9,476 nt of DNA from contig JAFQLA010000252.1 of the NCBI GenBank assembly GCA_017396725.1, forward strand, positions 1 to 9,476, written 5' to 3'. Shown one piece after another: positions 1-6,619 of this stretch. The DNA comes from Oscillospiraceae bacterium. GTDB lineage: Bacteria > Bacillota_A > Clostridia > Oscillospirales > Oscillospiraceae. Positions within the stretch are counted from its first letter, which is position 1; every line of letters starts with the position of its first letter. Position numbers and translations under genes: made by a program. Below the pieces are notes generated by a model that had not been told where the DNA came from, searched no databases, and was given only the letters and a program-made list of their open reading frames with translations.

Positions 1-147
1 AAGGATATCCTCCATCAGATAGGAGCGCAGATTACCGATATGTGCAAAATGATACACGGTGGGGCCGCAGGTATACATCTTTACGATATCGGGGTGATTG
101 GGGATGAATTCTTCTTTCTTGCGGGTAGCGGAATTATATAAATACAT
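1..147 (-). CDS. cysS: Cysteinyl-tRNA synthetase, N-terminal fragment (runs off the window)
   Basis: This class I aminoacyl-tRNA synthetase charges tRNA-Cys with cysteine in the cytoplasm. Only the first 49 codons are present and the reading frame is still open at base 1. Visible are [16 protein letters not shown] and the following [10 protein letters not shown], the family's N-terminal zinc- and cysteine-binding segment (Cys in TCGPTVY) and the HIGN form of the class I ATP-binding HIGH motif. The ATG at 147-145 is preceded by AAGGAG (160-155) with a 7-nt spacer, and the site lies inside the last codons of cysE. Only one base separates the cysE stop from this ATG, so the two genes are almost certainly cotranscribed and probably translationally coupled. 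Expression should follow the cysteine T-box upstream of cysE. The identification is firm; the rest of the gene cannot be judged. Confidence 0.96.
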   Translation of the reverse strand, partial: MYLYNSATRKKEEFIPNHPDIVKMYTCGPTVYHFAHIGNLRSYLMEDIL

Positions 148-148
148 G

Positions 149-784
149 TCAGTTCTCCTTTTCCTGTAGCTTTCGTTCCAGCTCTGCAACACGCTTCATC
201 AATTCGTCGATCTCGTTCTGCAGAGGATTTTCCACATGGATCTGATCCAGTTCGTCGGTATAGCGGCGCTTTTCCTTCTTCTCCACGATCTCAGCCGGCA
301 CGCCGACAGCCGTAGCATTGGCGGGCACTTCGGACAGCACCACCGCGTTGGAGGCGATGCGGGCATTGTCTCCCACCTTGAAGGGGCCCAGCACCTTGGC
401 GCCGGAGCCGATCATCACATTGTTGCCGATAGTGGGGTGGCGCTTGCCCACATCCTTACCGGTACCGCCCAGCGTCACGCACTGGTAGAGCAGCACATCG
501 TCACCGATTTCGGTGGTCTCGCCGATGACGATGCCCGCGCCATGGTCGATAACCAGACGCTCACCGATGGTAGCGCCGGGATGGATCTCCACGCCGGTGC
601 GGCGGCGGTTATGCTGGGAGACCCAGCGGGCCAGAAACTTCCAGCCGCGGACATGGAGCCAATGGGCGATGCGGTGATAGATCACGGCATGCACGCCCGG
701 ATATAACAAAAAGATCTCCACCTTACTGCGGGACGCGGGGTCACGGCGCTGGTAGGCGGTCAAAAGGTCATTGAGTCGTCCCAA
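149..784 (-). CDS. cysE: Serine O-acetyltransferase, first step of cysteine synthesis
   Basis: CysE transfers acetyl from acetyl-CoA to L-serine, giving O-acetylserine for cysteine synthase. With the start used here the protein has 211 residues, like the shorter Gram-positive CysE form. After a short helical N-terminus (DPASRSK, then FLLYPGVHA) comes a left-handed beta-helix of hexapeptide repeats with the family motifs VEIHPGA (about 66-72), [12 protein letters not shown] (79-90, catalytic His near 81), [12 protein letters not shown] (106-117) and AVGVPAEIV. The C-terminus (about 186-211) is a charged heptad-like helix, as in B. subtilis-type CysE. The start is a TTG at 784-782, with AGAGGA at 797-792 and a 7-nt spacer. 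The frame stays open up to a GTG at 841, but that lies inside the terminator hairpin, and no ATG occurs near the N-terminus. The gene is first in a T-box controlled cysE-cysS operon. The function is secure and the exact start is probable. Confidence 0.95.
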   Translation of the reverse strand: MGRLNDLLTAYQRRDPASRSKVEIFLLYPGVHAVIYHRIAHWLHVRGWKFLARWVSQHNRRRTGVEIHPGATIGERLVIDHGAGIVIGETTEIGDDVLLYQCVTLGGTGKDVGKRHPTIGNNVMIGSGAKVLGPFKVGDNARIASNAVVLSEVPANATAVGVPAEIVEKKEKRRYTDELDQIHVENPLQNEIDELMKRVAELERKLQEKEN

Positions 785-797
785 GGGCAATTCCTCT
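785..797 (-). promoter_or_regulatory. Ribosome binding site that sets a TTG start for cysE
   Basis: AGAGGA at 797-792 is followed by 7 nt and then TTG at 784-782. A second TTG at 790-788 is only 1 nt from AGAGGA, which is too close. This site lies just after the terminator U-tract, so it appears only in read-through transcripts. Confidence 0.7.
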
Positions 798-803
798 TTC
801 CAA

Positions 804-850
804 GAAAAATAAAAACGCCTCTCATGTGCTTTGCGGCACACGAGAGGCGT
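804..850 (-). terminator. Intrinsic terminator of the cysteine T-box leader
   Basis: On the minus strand, 850-836 pairs with 829-815 to form a 15-bp stem with one U-G wobble (841/824) and a 6-nt loop (835-830). It is followed at once by TTTTTATTTTT (815-805). This is a strong Rho-independent terminator. Its 5' arm contains the CCUCUC needed by the alternative antiterminator, so the two folds exclude each other. It probably also stops transcripts coming through from pgsA, which has no terminator of its own. Confidence 0.93.
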
Positions 851-1050
851 AAATCAACTACGCGGTTCCACTCTCATTTATCACTTTCAGCCATAACGCA
901 GGCCAAAGCGGGGATCTCTCCCTGCGCTCCCGGGCGCACTTGGCAGAATCCTCGGCAGGCACGCTTGCAGCCGGTGGCGCGCCCTCTCTGTTCCGCGGTG
1001 GTTCTGTTACTCTTCCCGTTCTTCACGCAATGAAATTGTTACGGAATACT
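804..1050 (-). promoter_or_regulatory. T-box riboswitch leader specific for tRNA-Cys
   Basis: This roughly 245-nt leader senses uncharged tRNA and controls read-through into cysE-cysS. The T-box core GAGAGTGGAACCGCG is at 875-861. The Stem I hallmarks GGGAAGAGTA (1017-1008, with the loop-E AGTA) and AGAGAGG (989-983) occur in the usual order. The best specifier is UGC (Cys) at 938-936, preceded by AAG. It is followed by G and then CCCG (934-931), which can pair with CGGG (1018-1015) to close the specifier loop. Further out, UUGCG (1030-1026) can pair with CGCAG. The bulge UGGA (870-867) is complementary to UCCA, the 3' end expected for tRNA-Cys with U73, which supports the amino acid independently. 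GAGAG (875-871) can pair with CUCUC of the terminator arm to form the antiterminator. Pairings were worked out by eye, so Stem I details are approximate. Confidence 0.93.
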
Positions 1051-1056
1051 CTAATT

Positions 1057-1085
1057 ATATTAGCAACCTTCCGCTTTTGTGTCAA
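1057..1085 (-). promoter_or_regulatory. SigA-type promoter of the T-box-cysE-cysS operon
   Basis: A perfect -35 TTGACA (1085-1080) is followed by 17 nt and TAATAT (1062-1057) as the -10, which places the start near A1050. A perfect TATAAT at 1059-1054 overlaps it but lies 20 nt from the -35 box. The -35 box shares bases with the TGA stop codon of pgsA (1084-1082). Confidence 0.75.
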
Positions 1086-1090
1086 GCGGA
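1070..1090. repeat. 7-bp perfect inverted repeat across the pgsA stop and the -35 box
   Basis: On the minus strand TCCGCTT (1090-1084) and AAGCGGA (1076-1070) are perfect complements around a 7-nt loop that holds most of the -35 hexamer. No U-tract follows, so it is not a standard terminator. It could be a 3' hairpin on the pgsA transcript, a repressor site on the cysE promoter, or chance. Confidence 0.45.
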
Positions 1091-1603
1091 TTTGATCACA
1101 TCTTTGTTTTTCACAAAGTATTCCACGCCGGAATACAGCGTGGTCACCGCGATAACGGCAACGCAGATGATGTTGAGGATCTTGCCGATGGGCAGGAACA
1201 TCAAAATGATGCAAACCATGGTGGAGGCGGTCTTTACCTTGCCCGACCAGCCTGCCGCGATGACACGGCCCGCATCGGAGGCGATCATGCGAAGGCCGCT
1301 GACAGCGAACTCACGCACCAGCACGATGAGAAGCACCCATGCGGGCATCTGGCCGATCTCCACGAACCACAGCATAGCCGCCGTCACCAGCATTTTATCT
1401 GCCAAGGGATCGGCAAACTTGCCGAAATCCGTTACCAGATGATCTCTTCTTGCGATGTAACCGTCCAGATAATCGGTGAAGCTGGCAACGATGAAAACCG
1501 CCAGCGCCACATACTGCGCCCCGGGGAAACCCCAGTACAAAACGCCCATAAATACAGGGATCAGCACGATACGGAGAACGGTGAGTTTATTGGGAAGATT
1601 CAT
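1082..1603 (-). CDS. pgsA: CDP-diacylglycerol-glycerol-3-phosphate 3-phosphatidyltransferase
   Basis: PgsA joins CDP-diacylglycerol and sn-glycerol 3-phosphate to make phosphatidylglycerol phosphate, the committed step to phosphatidylglycerol and cardiolipin, in the cytoplasmic membrane. The 173-residue protein carries the complete CDP-alcohol phosphotransferase signature D-x2-D-G-x2-A-R-x8-G-x3-D-x3-D at residues 44-69 (D44, D47, G48, A51, R52, G61, D65, D69). Hydrophobic segments at about 8-24, 28-43, 71-99 and 127-157 fit a multi-pass membrane enzyme. MNLPNKLTVLR is the usual family N-terminus. The ATG at 1603-1601 has AAGGAG at 1616-1611 with a 7-nt spacer; the in-frame TTG at 1633 overlaps the rimO stop and would add ten atypical residues. 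The gene closes the recA-containing gene run, 26 nt after rimO, and its stop codon sits in the -35 box of the next promoter. Confidence 0.95.
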   Translation of the reverse strand: MNLPNKLTVLRIVLIPVFMGVLYWGFPGAQYVALAVFIVASFTDYLDGYIARRDHLVTDFGKFADPLADKMLVTAAMLWFVEIGQMPAWVLLIVLVREFAVSGLRMIASDAGRVIAAGWSGKVKTASTMVCIILMFLPIGKILNIICVAVIAVTTLYSGVEYFVKNKDVIKSA

Positions 1604-1629
1604 AGCTTTTCTCCTTTTGACAATGGTTC

Positions 1630-2949
1630 TCAAATAGCCTCGCCGGTAAGCTCGCCGTCCATCACGCCGGTGAGGCGCACCATGACGAATTCACCTGCCA
1701 TGAGTTCACTGTCGCTTTCAAAATAGATCTTGCCGTCAATATCCGGCGATTCCGCGCCGCTGCGGCCTGCATAACACTGTGCCTCCGTATCGAAGCCCTC
1801 ACAAAGAACTTCCACGGTCTTGCCCAGCATGGATTCATTGTATTCGTCGATCACTTCGGACTGCACATCCACCAGAAGTTCCGCACGGCGGACGGCTTCT
1901 TCCGTATCCACATGGTCCATCCCAGCGGCACGGGTACCCTCTTCAGGGGAGAAGGGGAACACGCCGGCGCGCTCGATCTTCATTTCCCGCAGGAAATCGC
2001 AAAGCTCTTCAAAGGCCGCCTCATCCTCGTAAGGAAGGCCCGTGATGACGCTGGTGCGCAGCACAAGGCCGCCGATACGCTCACGAAGCTTTGCAAAAAG
2101 TTCCGTGAGTGCCGCCTTGGTGTCACGGCGGTTCATAGCCTTGAGGATGGTATCGTTGCAGTGCTGGATGGGGATATCCAAATAAGGCAGGATCTTTTCT
2201 TCCTCAGCAATGGTATCGATGAGTTCATCGGTAATTTCATCGGGATAGAGATAGTGCAGGCGGATCCAATGGAAATCCAGCTTGCAGAGCTCACGCAGCA
2301 GCTCGTGGAGCTGGCGCTTGCCCGTAAGGTCGGTACCGTAACGGGTGATATCCTGCGCGATAACGAGAAGTTCCTTCACGCCGCTGTCAGCAAGCTCCTT
2401 GGCCTCGGCAATCAGTTCATCCATGGGGCGGCTGCGGTACTTGCCGCGAAGGGCGGGAATGATGCAGTAAGCGCAGTGGTTGTTGCAGCCTTCGGCGATG
2501 CGGAGATAGGCGTACCAGGGGGGTGTGGAGAGGATGCGCGCGCCGCTCTGGTTGGCGGTGTGGATATCTCCCATGTGGCAGGGGCGAAGGCCCGCGTCCA
2601 TCACCTCGTGGATGGCCATGCAGATATCACCGTAGCTGCCGGTACCAAGGATACCGTCCACTTCGGGAAGCTCTCCCAGAACATCTTCCTGATAGCGCTG
2701 GGCCATGCAGCCCGTCACCAGGATTTTCTTCACAAGCCCCTGCTGCTTGAGTTCCGCCATGGCGAGGATATTATCGATAGCCTCCTCACAGGCAGAGGAC
2801 AGGAACCCGCAGGTATTGATCACCACCACATCCGCGCCTTCGGGAGCGGGCAGGATCTCATGGCCCGCGGCATTGACAAGGGCCATCATCTGCTCGGCAT
2901 TCACCTGATTTTTGGCGCAGCCAAGGGAAATAAACGCAACTTTATACAT
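1630..2949 (-). CDS. rimO: Ribosomal protein uS12 methylthiotransferase
   Basis: RimO is a radical-SAM enzyme with two [4Fe-4S] clusters that methylthiolates a conserved aspartate of ribosomal protein S12. The 439 residues show the full family layout. The N-terminal UPF0004 domain has cluster cysteines C11 (SLGCAKNQ), C47 (INTCGF) and C81 (VTGCMAQ). The radical-SAM domain has CNNHCAYC (C155, C159, C162). The C-terminal TRAM-like domain covers about 370-439. The stretches AYLRIAEGC, IIPALRGKYRSRP and VIAQDITRYGTDL favour RimO over the tRNA enzymes MiaB and MtaB. The ATG at 2949-2947 has AAGGAG at 2963-2958 with an 8-nt spacer. The gene lies 27 nt after recX and 26 nt before pgsA, so it probably belongs to the same transcript. 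The family match is clear; the exact substrate is inferred from sequence resemblance. Confidence 0.94.
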   Translation of the reverse strand: MYKVAFISLGCAKNQVNAEQMMALVNAAGHEILPAPEGADVVVINTCGFLSSACEEAIDNILAMAELKQQGLVKKILVTGCMAQRYQEDVLGELPEVDGILGTGSYGDICMAIHEVMDAGLRPCHMGDIHTANQSGARILSTPPWYAYLRIAEGCNNHCAYCIIPALRGKYRSRPMDELIAEAKELADSGVKELLVIAQDITRYGTDLTGKRQLHELLRELCKLDFHWIRLHYLYPDEITDELIDTIAEEEKILPYLDIPIQHCNDTILKAMNRRDTKAALTELFAKLRERIGGLVLRTSVITGLPYEDEAAFEELCDFLREMKIERAGVFPFSPEEGTRAAGMDHVDTEEAVRRAELLVDVQSEVIDEYNESMLGKTVEVLCEGFDTEAQCYAGRSGAESPDIDGKIYFESDSELMAGEFVMVRLTGVMDGELTGEAI

Positions 2950-2976
2950 AAGTAAAACTCCTTTGCAGGATCTCCG

Positions 2977-3594
2977 TTATTCTTCCAGATCTTCCTTATA
3001 GCGGCGCAGCACACCCCGCACCTCGCCCCAGGAAAAACCGCGGCGCAGCAGCATGTCACAGACCTTGCGGATGTTCTCCTCCGTAGGCTCCTTGCCCTGC
3101 AGCTTTTTTTCCGCAAGCCGGGCGATGGTCTCCTCACTCTCACCCAACTCCGCCAAAGCCTCGTCCCACAGTTCACGGGGAACGCCCCGCTTGTGCAGCT
3201 CCTGCCGCACACGGGCAGGCCCGTAGCCTCGGGAACCGTAATACCGCCCCAGCATGCGGCCGTAAGCGGCGTCATCCACGGCGCCGATATTTTCAAGCCA
3301 ATCTGCCGTTTCTTCCGCGTCGGTCTCAGAGGCGCCCTTTTTGGAAAGGCGATCCTTCACTTCCTTTTTAGAAAGTGCGCGGCGGCTGAGCATATTGGCT
3401 GCCATGACACGGGTGTTGGACTTTTCCGCGGCACCCTTTAATTGTACCACATCTTCCTCGCTTAAGTCCATACCTGCCTGCAAGCCAAAATGCAGGAGCT
3501 CAGTCTCCGTGACCTTGAGGACGGTTTCGTCCTCAAGAATCACGAGAATTCGCTCCTGCTTGTGTTTTGATCTTTTGATCTCTTTAATCTTCAT
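2977..3594 (-). CDS. recX: RecX, regulator of RecA filaments
   Basis: RecX binds RecA and modulates, usually inhibits, its filament and recombinase activity. The protein has 205 residues, within the usual range. After a basic N-terminus ([15 protein letters not shown]) and a small beta-rich part come the three-helix repeats typical of the family: [19 protein letters not shown] (about 69-87) followed by [20 protein letters not shown] and [10 protein letters not shown], then [21 protein letters not shown] near the C-terminus. Its ATG at 3594-3592 lies inside the end of recA, so the genes overlap by 11 bases. I see no good Shine-Dalgarno before this ATG, which suggests translation depends on ribosomes finishing recA and keeps RecX below RecA. 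The position directly after recA strongly supports the call. Confidence 0.93.
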   Translation of the reverse strand: MKIKEIKRSKHKQERILVILEDETVLKVTETELLHFGLQAGMDLSEEDVVQLKGAAEKSNTRVMAANMLSRRALSKKEVKDRLSKKGASETDAEETADWLENIGAVDDAAYGRMLGRYYGSRGYGPARVRQELHKRGVPRELWDEALAELGESEETIARLAEKKLQGKEPTEENIRKVCDMLLRRGFSWGEVRGVLRRYKEDLEE

Positions 3595-4684
3595 CGTTGA
3601 AGTCGTCAGCGCTTACATCCACGGCGCGGCCGGCAGCCTTGGCGGCAATGCGGGCCTGATTGCCCATGAGCTTATGGGCGTCGCGGCGGATAGCTTCTTC
3701 CAGCTTGACTGCCTCTTCGGGATGGTTTTTGAAGAAATCCTTGGCGGCGTCACGGCCCTGACCGAGGCGAACCTCACCCATATTGAACCAGGAACCGGAC
3801 TTCTGCACGAGACCCAGACGGGTGCCCAGATCCAGCAGCTCGCCCACATGGGAGATGCCTTCGCCGTACATAATGTCAAACTCCGCTTCACGGAAGGGAG
3901 GCGCCACCTTGTTCTTTACCACCTTGGCGCGGGTGCGGTTACCGATCATTTCCTGACCGTTTTTCAGCGTTTCCACGCGGCGCATATCGATGCGGACGGA
4001 GGCATAGAACTTCAGCGCGCGGCCGCCGGTGGTGACTTCGGGGTTACCGTACATCACGCCCACCTTTTCACGCAGCTGGTTGATAAAGATGACGATGCAG
4101 TTGGTCTTATTGATGATGCCGGTGAGCTTACGCAGCGCCTGGCTCATAAGGCGGGCATGAAGGCCCACGAAGCTATCGCCCATTTCCCCTTCAATTTCAG
4201 CGCGGGGCACGAGAGCGGCAACGGAGTCCACTACCACCACATCAATGGCGCCGGAACGGACCAGCGCTTCGGTGATCTCCAGCGCCTGTTCGCCGGTATC
4301 GGGCTGAGAGATCAGCATTTCTTCAATATTTACGCCCAGCGCTCTTGCGTAAGCAGGCTCCAGCGCGTGCTCCGCGTCCACAAAGGCGACATCGCCGCCG
4401 GCCTTCTGGGCTTCTGCCAGAATGTGCAGGGCAAGGGTGGTCTTACCGCAGGATTCAGGACCGTAGATCTCTACGATGCGGCCCTTGGGCACGCCGCCGA
4501 TCCCCAGCGCCAAGTCCAAAGAGAGAGAACCGGTGGGAATGGTCTCCACATTGACTTCCATCCCTTCGCCGTAGCGCATGATGGAGCCCTTGCCGTACAT
4601 CTTCTCGATCTGCTCCATTGCAGCATCGATGGCTTTTTTCTTGTCGGCAACGGAAACTGCCTTTGCGTTCTTTTTCTCTGCCAT
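3584..4684 (-). CDS. recA: RecA recombinase and SOS co-protease
   Basis: RecA forms ATP-dependent filaments on single-stranded DNA for homologous recombination and, in the SOS response, triggers LexA self-cleavage. With the start used here it has 366 residues, slightly longer than the E. coli protein. Visible parts: an N-terminal polymerisation helix ([22 protein letters not shown]); Walker A GPESCGKT (75-82); [10 protein letters not shown] with the catalytic Glu near 105; Walker [10 protein letters not shown] (D153); the MAW-like EIEGEMGD segment with loop L1; and loop L2 [15 protein letters not shown]. The acidic tail ends DDFNDED. The P-loop has Cys79 where RecA normally has Ser. The ATG at 4684-4682 has GGAGG at 4697-4693 with an 8-nt spacer; a TTG at 4699 overlaps that site and is unlikely. 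No SOS-like box lies in the 47-nt gap to prmC, so induction would have to come from further upstream. Confidence 0.99.
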   Translation of the reverse strand: MAEKKNAKAVSVADKKKAIDAAMEQIEKMYGKGSIMRYGEGMEVNVETIPTGSLSLDLALGIGGVPKGRIVEIYGPESCGKTTLALHILAEAQKAGGDVAFVDAEHALEPAYARALGVNIEEMLISQPDTGEQALEITEALVRSGAIDVVVVDSVAALVPRAEIEGEMGDSFVGLHARLMSQALRKLTGIINKTNCIVIFINQLREKVGVMYGNPEVTTGGRALKFYASVRIDMRRVETLKNGQEMIGNRTRAKVVKNKVAPPFREAEFDIMYGEGISHVGELLDLGTRLGLVQKSGSWFNMGEVRLGQGRDAAKDFFKNHPEEAVKLEEAIRRDAHKLMGNQARIAAKAAGRAVDVSADDFNDED

Positions 4685-4731
4685 GTCACATTCCTCCAAA
4701 TTTACAAGTCCGCGCCGCCGGAAAGCGGGCG

Positions 4732-5598
4732 TTAAATCTCGCTGTACAATGTGCCGAACACCACACGGGGGATCCCGGCGGTATCCTTCACGATCTCAAT
4801 ATCGCCGAAACCGGCGCCGCGCATGATGCGCATTACGCTGTCTGCCTGACCGATCCCCACTTCGAAGTACATTCTTCCGTTTTCAGTCAGGGCAGCGCGC
4901 CACTTTTCTACAATTACACGGTAAAAATCAAGTCCGTCTTCCCCACCGCGCAGAGCAAGGTGCGGTTCATAATCACGGACGGAAACATCCAGCCCCGGGA
5001 TATCCCCATCGGGGATATAGGGAGGATTGGAAACGATGCAGTCAAATTCCCCAAGGGTGGGCGAGGGCTTTTCCCGGGCGTCCATCATAAGGCTCACGGC
5101 GCGGCCCGTAAGAGAGCAGCGGCGGATGTTCTGGCGGCAGATCTTCAGCGCCTTTTCATCAAATTCGCCTAACACCACATGGCTTTGGGGCGCGTTTGCC
5201 GCAATGGCAAGGCCCACACAGCCGCTGCCCGCGCAAAGATCCAGCACACGGCACCGGCCAAGGCCCTTTACATACTCCAGCGCTTTTTCCGCCAGCACCT
5301 CGGTATCCACACGGGGGATCAGCACCGCCTCGGAAACATCAAGGCTCAGCCCGTAAAACTCCCATTCGCCAATGAGGTACGCCATGGGTTCCCCCTGCAA
5401 ACGGCGCGCAAGCAGCTTTTCCGCGTAGCTCTCTGTCTGCGGCGCCACATATAAGCGGATATCCCGCAGCAGCTCTTCCTTGGTTTTACCCGCAGCAAAA
5501 GCTACCAGTTCCTTTGCCTCCAGCGTGGCGCCCTCGACGCCCGCGGCGTGCAAAGTTCTTCTGAAATCAAGATACAGATCATTATATGTTCTGGCCAT
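4732..5598 (-). CDS. prmC: Peptide chain release factor N5-glutamine methyltransferase
   Basis: PrmC (HemK) methylates the glutamine of the GGQ motif in release factors RF1 and RF2, using S-adenosylmethionine, and so promotes peptide release. The 288-residue length is normal. The N-terminal helical domain (about 1-85) recognises the release factor and ends with [22 protein letters not shown] (94-100) follows. The Rossmann-like catalytic domain has the SAM-binding loop [14 protein letters not shown] (118-131) and the catalytic NPPY (191-194) that binds the target glutamine. Its ATG is 3 nt after the DUF1385 stop and no strong Shine-Dalgarno stands at good distance, so coupling is likely. DUF1385-prmC pairs are common in Firmicutes, usually with prfA close by; here prfA is absent and recA follows 47 nt later. 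Confidence 0.96.
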   Translation of the reverse strand: MARTYNDLYLDFRRTLHAAGVEGATLEAKELVAFAAGKTKEELLRDIRLYVAPQTESYAEKLLARRLQGEPMAYLIGEWEFYGLSLDVSEAVLIPRVDTEVLAEKALEYVKGLGRCRVLDLCAGSGCVGLAIAANAPQSHVVLGEFDEKALKICRQNIRRCSLTGRAVSLMMDAREKPSPTLGEFDCIVSNPPYIPDGDIPGLDVSVRDYEPHLALRGGEDGLDFYRVIVEKWRAALTENGRMYFEVGIGQADSVMRIMRGAGFGDIEIVKDTAGIPRVVFGTLYSEI

Positions 5599-5601
5599 AA
5601 C

Positions 5602-6561
5602 TCACCACAGATCCTTGCCTTCCTCTTCGGGAATCACCAGTTCCATGGCCTTGATGGCCACTTCGATCATATCGTCATCCGGCTCGTTGGTGGTAAAGTT
5701 CTGCAGCCACATGCCGGGGCGGCGCAAAAAGCGGGTCACCACATTATCGTGGCGGCCTACAAAGCGGTTGAACTCATAGGCAATGCCGATGATAAGGGGC
5801 AGCATCACAAGATGCAGTCCGAAGCGGATCCACATATTCTTCCAATCCACAAGGCTGAATACCACGCTGGAAAAGAGAATGGAGATCACGATCACCACAA
5901 AGAGGAAGCTGGTGCCGCAGCGGGGATGGTGCTTGGGCTGACGGCGCACATTTTCCACGGTAAGGGGCAAGCGCGCTTCGTAGCAGAAGATGGTCTTATG
6001 CTCGGCGCCGTGGTACTGGAACACACGGTAAATATCCTTCTGCTTGGAGCAGAGAATAAGGTACACGCCGAAGATCACGATCTTCACAATGCCCTCAATA
6101 AGGTTGTGGACCACTACGCTATTGATAAAGGGATCCGCGAGGCCCGCCAGGAAAGTGGGCAGGAAGAAGAAAAGGCCGATAGTCATAAGCAGCGCCAGCA
6201 CCACCGAAATGCCCACCATCAGCTTTTGCGCCTTTTCATCGGAGAAATGGCTCTCGATCCATTCATCCACCTTGGAGGGCTTGGCATTGGGGTCATCGGG
6301 GAAATAGTCGGCGGAGAACATCAGCGCCTGCACGCCCTTGACCATGGAATCGATAAAGGTCACCGCGCCGCGGATGAGGGGAAGCCCCAGAATGGGATGC
6401 TTGTCCCGCACAAGGCGCAGCTTCTCCTCCTTGATGACAAGGCCCTCGGGAGAGCGCACCACAATGGCCTGCTTCTCAGGCCCGCGCATGAGGATACCCT
6501 CGATCAAAGCCTGCCCGCCGATAGAGGTGCGAAAACAGGCGGAACCGTTCTTTTCTGCCAT
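5602..6561 (-). CDS. DUF1385 (YqhQ-family) integral membrane protein
   Basis: This 319-residue protein belongs to the DUF1385 family, whose B. subtilis member is YqhQ. I know of no established biochemical function. Hallmark motifs are GGQALIEGILMRGP (15-28), YHGAEHK (183-189) and HPRCGTSF (212-219). The His, Glu and Cys in the last two are invariant-looking and could bind metal or act in catalysis, but that is inference. Hydrophobic stretches at about 113-140, 155-172, 218-238 and 245-264 suggest four membrane segments, with the conserved motifs between segments two and three. The ATG at 6561-6559 has AAAGGA just upstream. It is the first gene after the extended -10 promoter with the candidate LexA site, and it leads directly into prmC and recA. 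The family is secure; the role is unknown. Confidence 0.93.
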   Translation of the reverse strand: MAEKNGSACFRTSIGGQALIEGILMRGPEKQAIVVRSPEGLVIKEEKLRLVRDKHPILGLPLIRGAVTFIDSMVKGVQALMFSADYFPDDPNAKPSKVDEWIESHFSDEKAQKLMVGISVVLALLMTIGLFFFLPTFLAGLADPFINSVVVHNLIEGIVKIVIFGVYLILCSKQKDIYRVFQYHGAEHKTIFCYEARLPLTVENVRRQPKHHPRCGTSFLFVVIVISILFSSVVFSLVDWKNMWIRFGLHLVMLPLIIGIAYEFNRFVGRHDNVVTRFLRRPGMWLQNFTTNEPDDDMIEVAIKAMELVIPEEEGKDLW

Positions 6562-6580
6562 AAATTTTCCTTTCTTCGCT

Positions 6581-6609
6581 ATTATAGCATAGGGTTTTCA
6601 AAAATGCAA
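6581..6609 (-). promoter_or_regulatory. Extended -10 promoter before DUF1385-prmC-recA
   Basis: A perfect -10 TATAAT (6586-6581) is preceded directly by TGC, which makes it an extended -10. Exactly 17 nt upstream is TTGCAT (6609-6604), a partial -35 match. The gap also holds AAAGGA before the DUF1385 start. No terminator was found between the kinase stop at 6624 and this promoter, so it may receive read-through from upstream. Confidence 0.75.
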
Positions 6610-6619
6610 CATTTGTTCT
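6606..6619 (-). promoter_or_regulatory. Candidate LexA (SOS) operator overlapping the -35 box
   Basis: The minus strand reads AGAACAAATGTTGC. Against the B. subtilis LexA/DinR consensus CGAACRNRYGTTYC it fits 12 of 14 positions, and against the core GAAC-N4-GTTC it fits 7 of 8. It overlaps TTGCAT of the promoter, where a bound repressor would block RNA polymerase. The gene run downstream includes recA and recX, classic SOS genes. Supported by motif, position and context; binding is not shown. Confidence 0.65.

Noticed and set aside
236..706. Plus-strand open frame opposite cysE
   Set aside because: Shadow of the hexapeptide-repeat coding region.
785..841. Longer CysE starting at the GTG at 841
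   Set aside because: That codon lies inside the T-box terminator hairpin; the extra 19 residues do not look like a CysE N-terminus.
943..945. Second UGC in the T-box Stem I as specifier
   Set aside because: It is not placed next to the CCCG strand that closes the specifier loop; the UGC at 938-936 is.
1054..1059. Perfect TATAAT as the -10 of the cysE promoter
   Set aside because: Its spacing to TTGACA is 20 nt; the overlapping TAATAT gives the ideal 17 nt, although both could contribute.
1604..1633. Longer PgsA starting at TTG 1633
   Set aside because: It overlaps the rimO stop, whereas ATG 1603 has AAGGAG at 7 nt and gives the standard N-terminus.
1912..2955. Long plus-strand open frame (347 codons) opposite rimO
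   Set aside because: RimO is intact with all cluster cysteines on the other strand; the antisense product has no recognisable motif.
4685..4699. RecA starting at TTG 4699
   Set aside because: The codon overlaps the GGAGG that serves the ATG at 4684.
4685..4731. GC-rich possible hairpin before recA as a terminator or regulatory stem
   Set aside because: Only a 4-bp stem (CGCC/GGCG) can be drawn and there is no U-tract.
3341..4735. Long plus-strand open frame (464 codons) opposite recA and recX
   Set aside because: It is antisense to two certain genes, its His/Ala/Gly-rich translation shows no domain, and such frames arise from the codon bias of GC-rich genes.
6543..6551. GAAC/GTTC palindrome at the start of the DUF1385 gene as a LexA site
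   Set aside because: The half-sites are separated by one base, not four, and it lies within codons.
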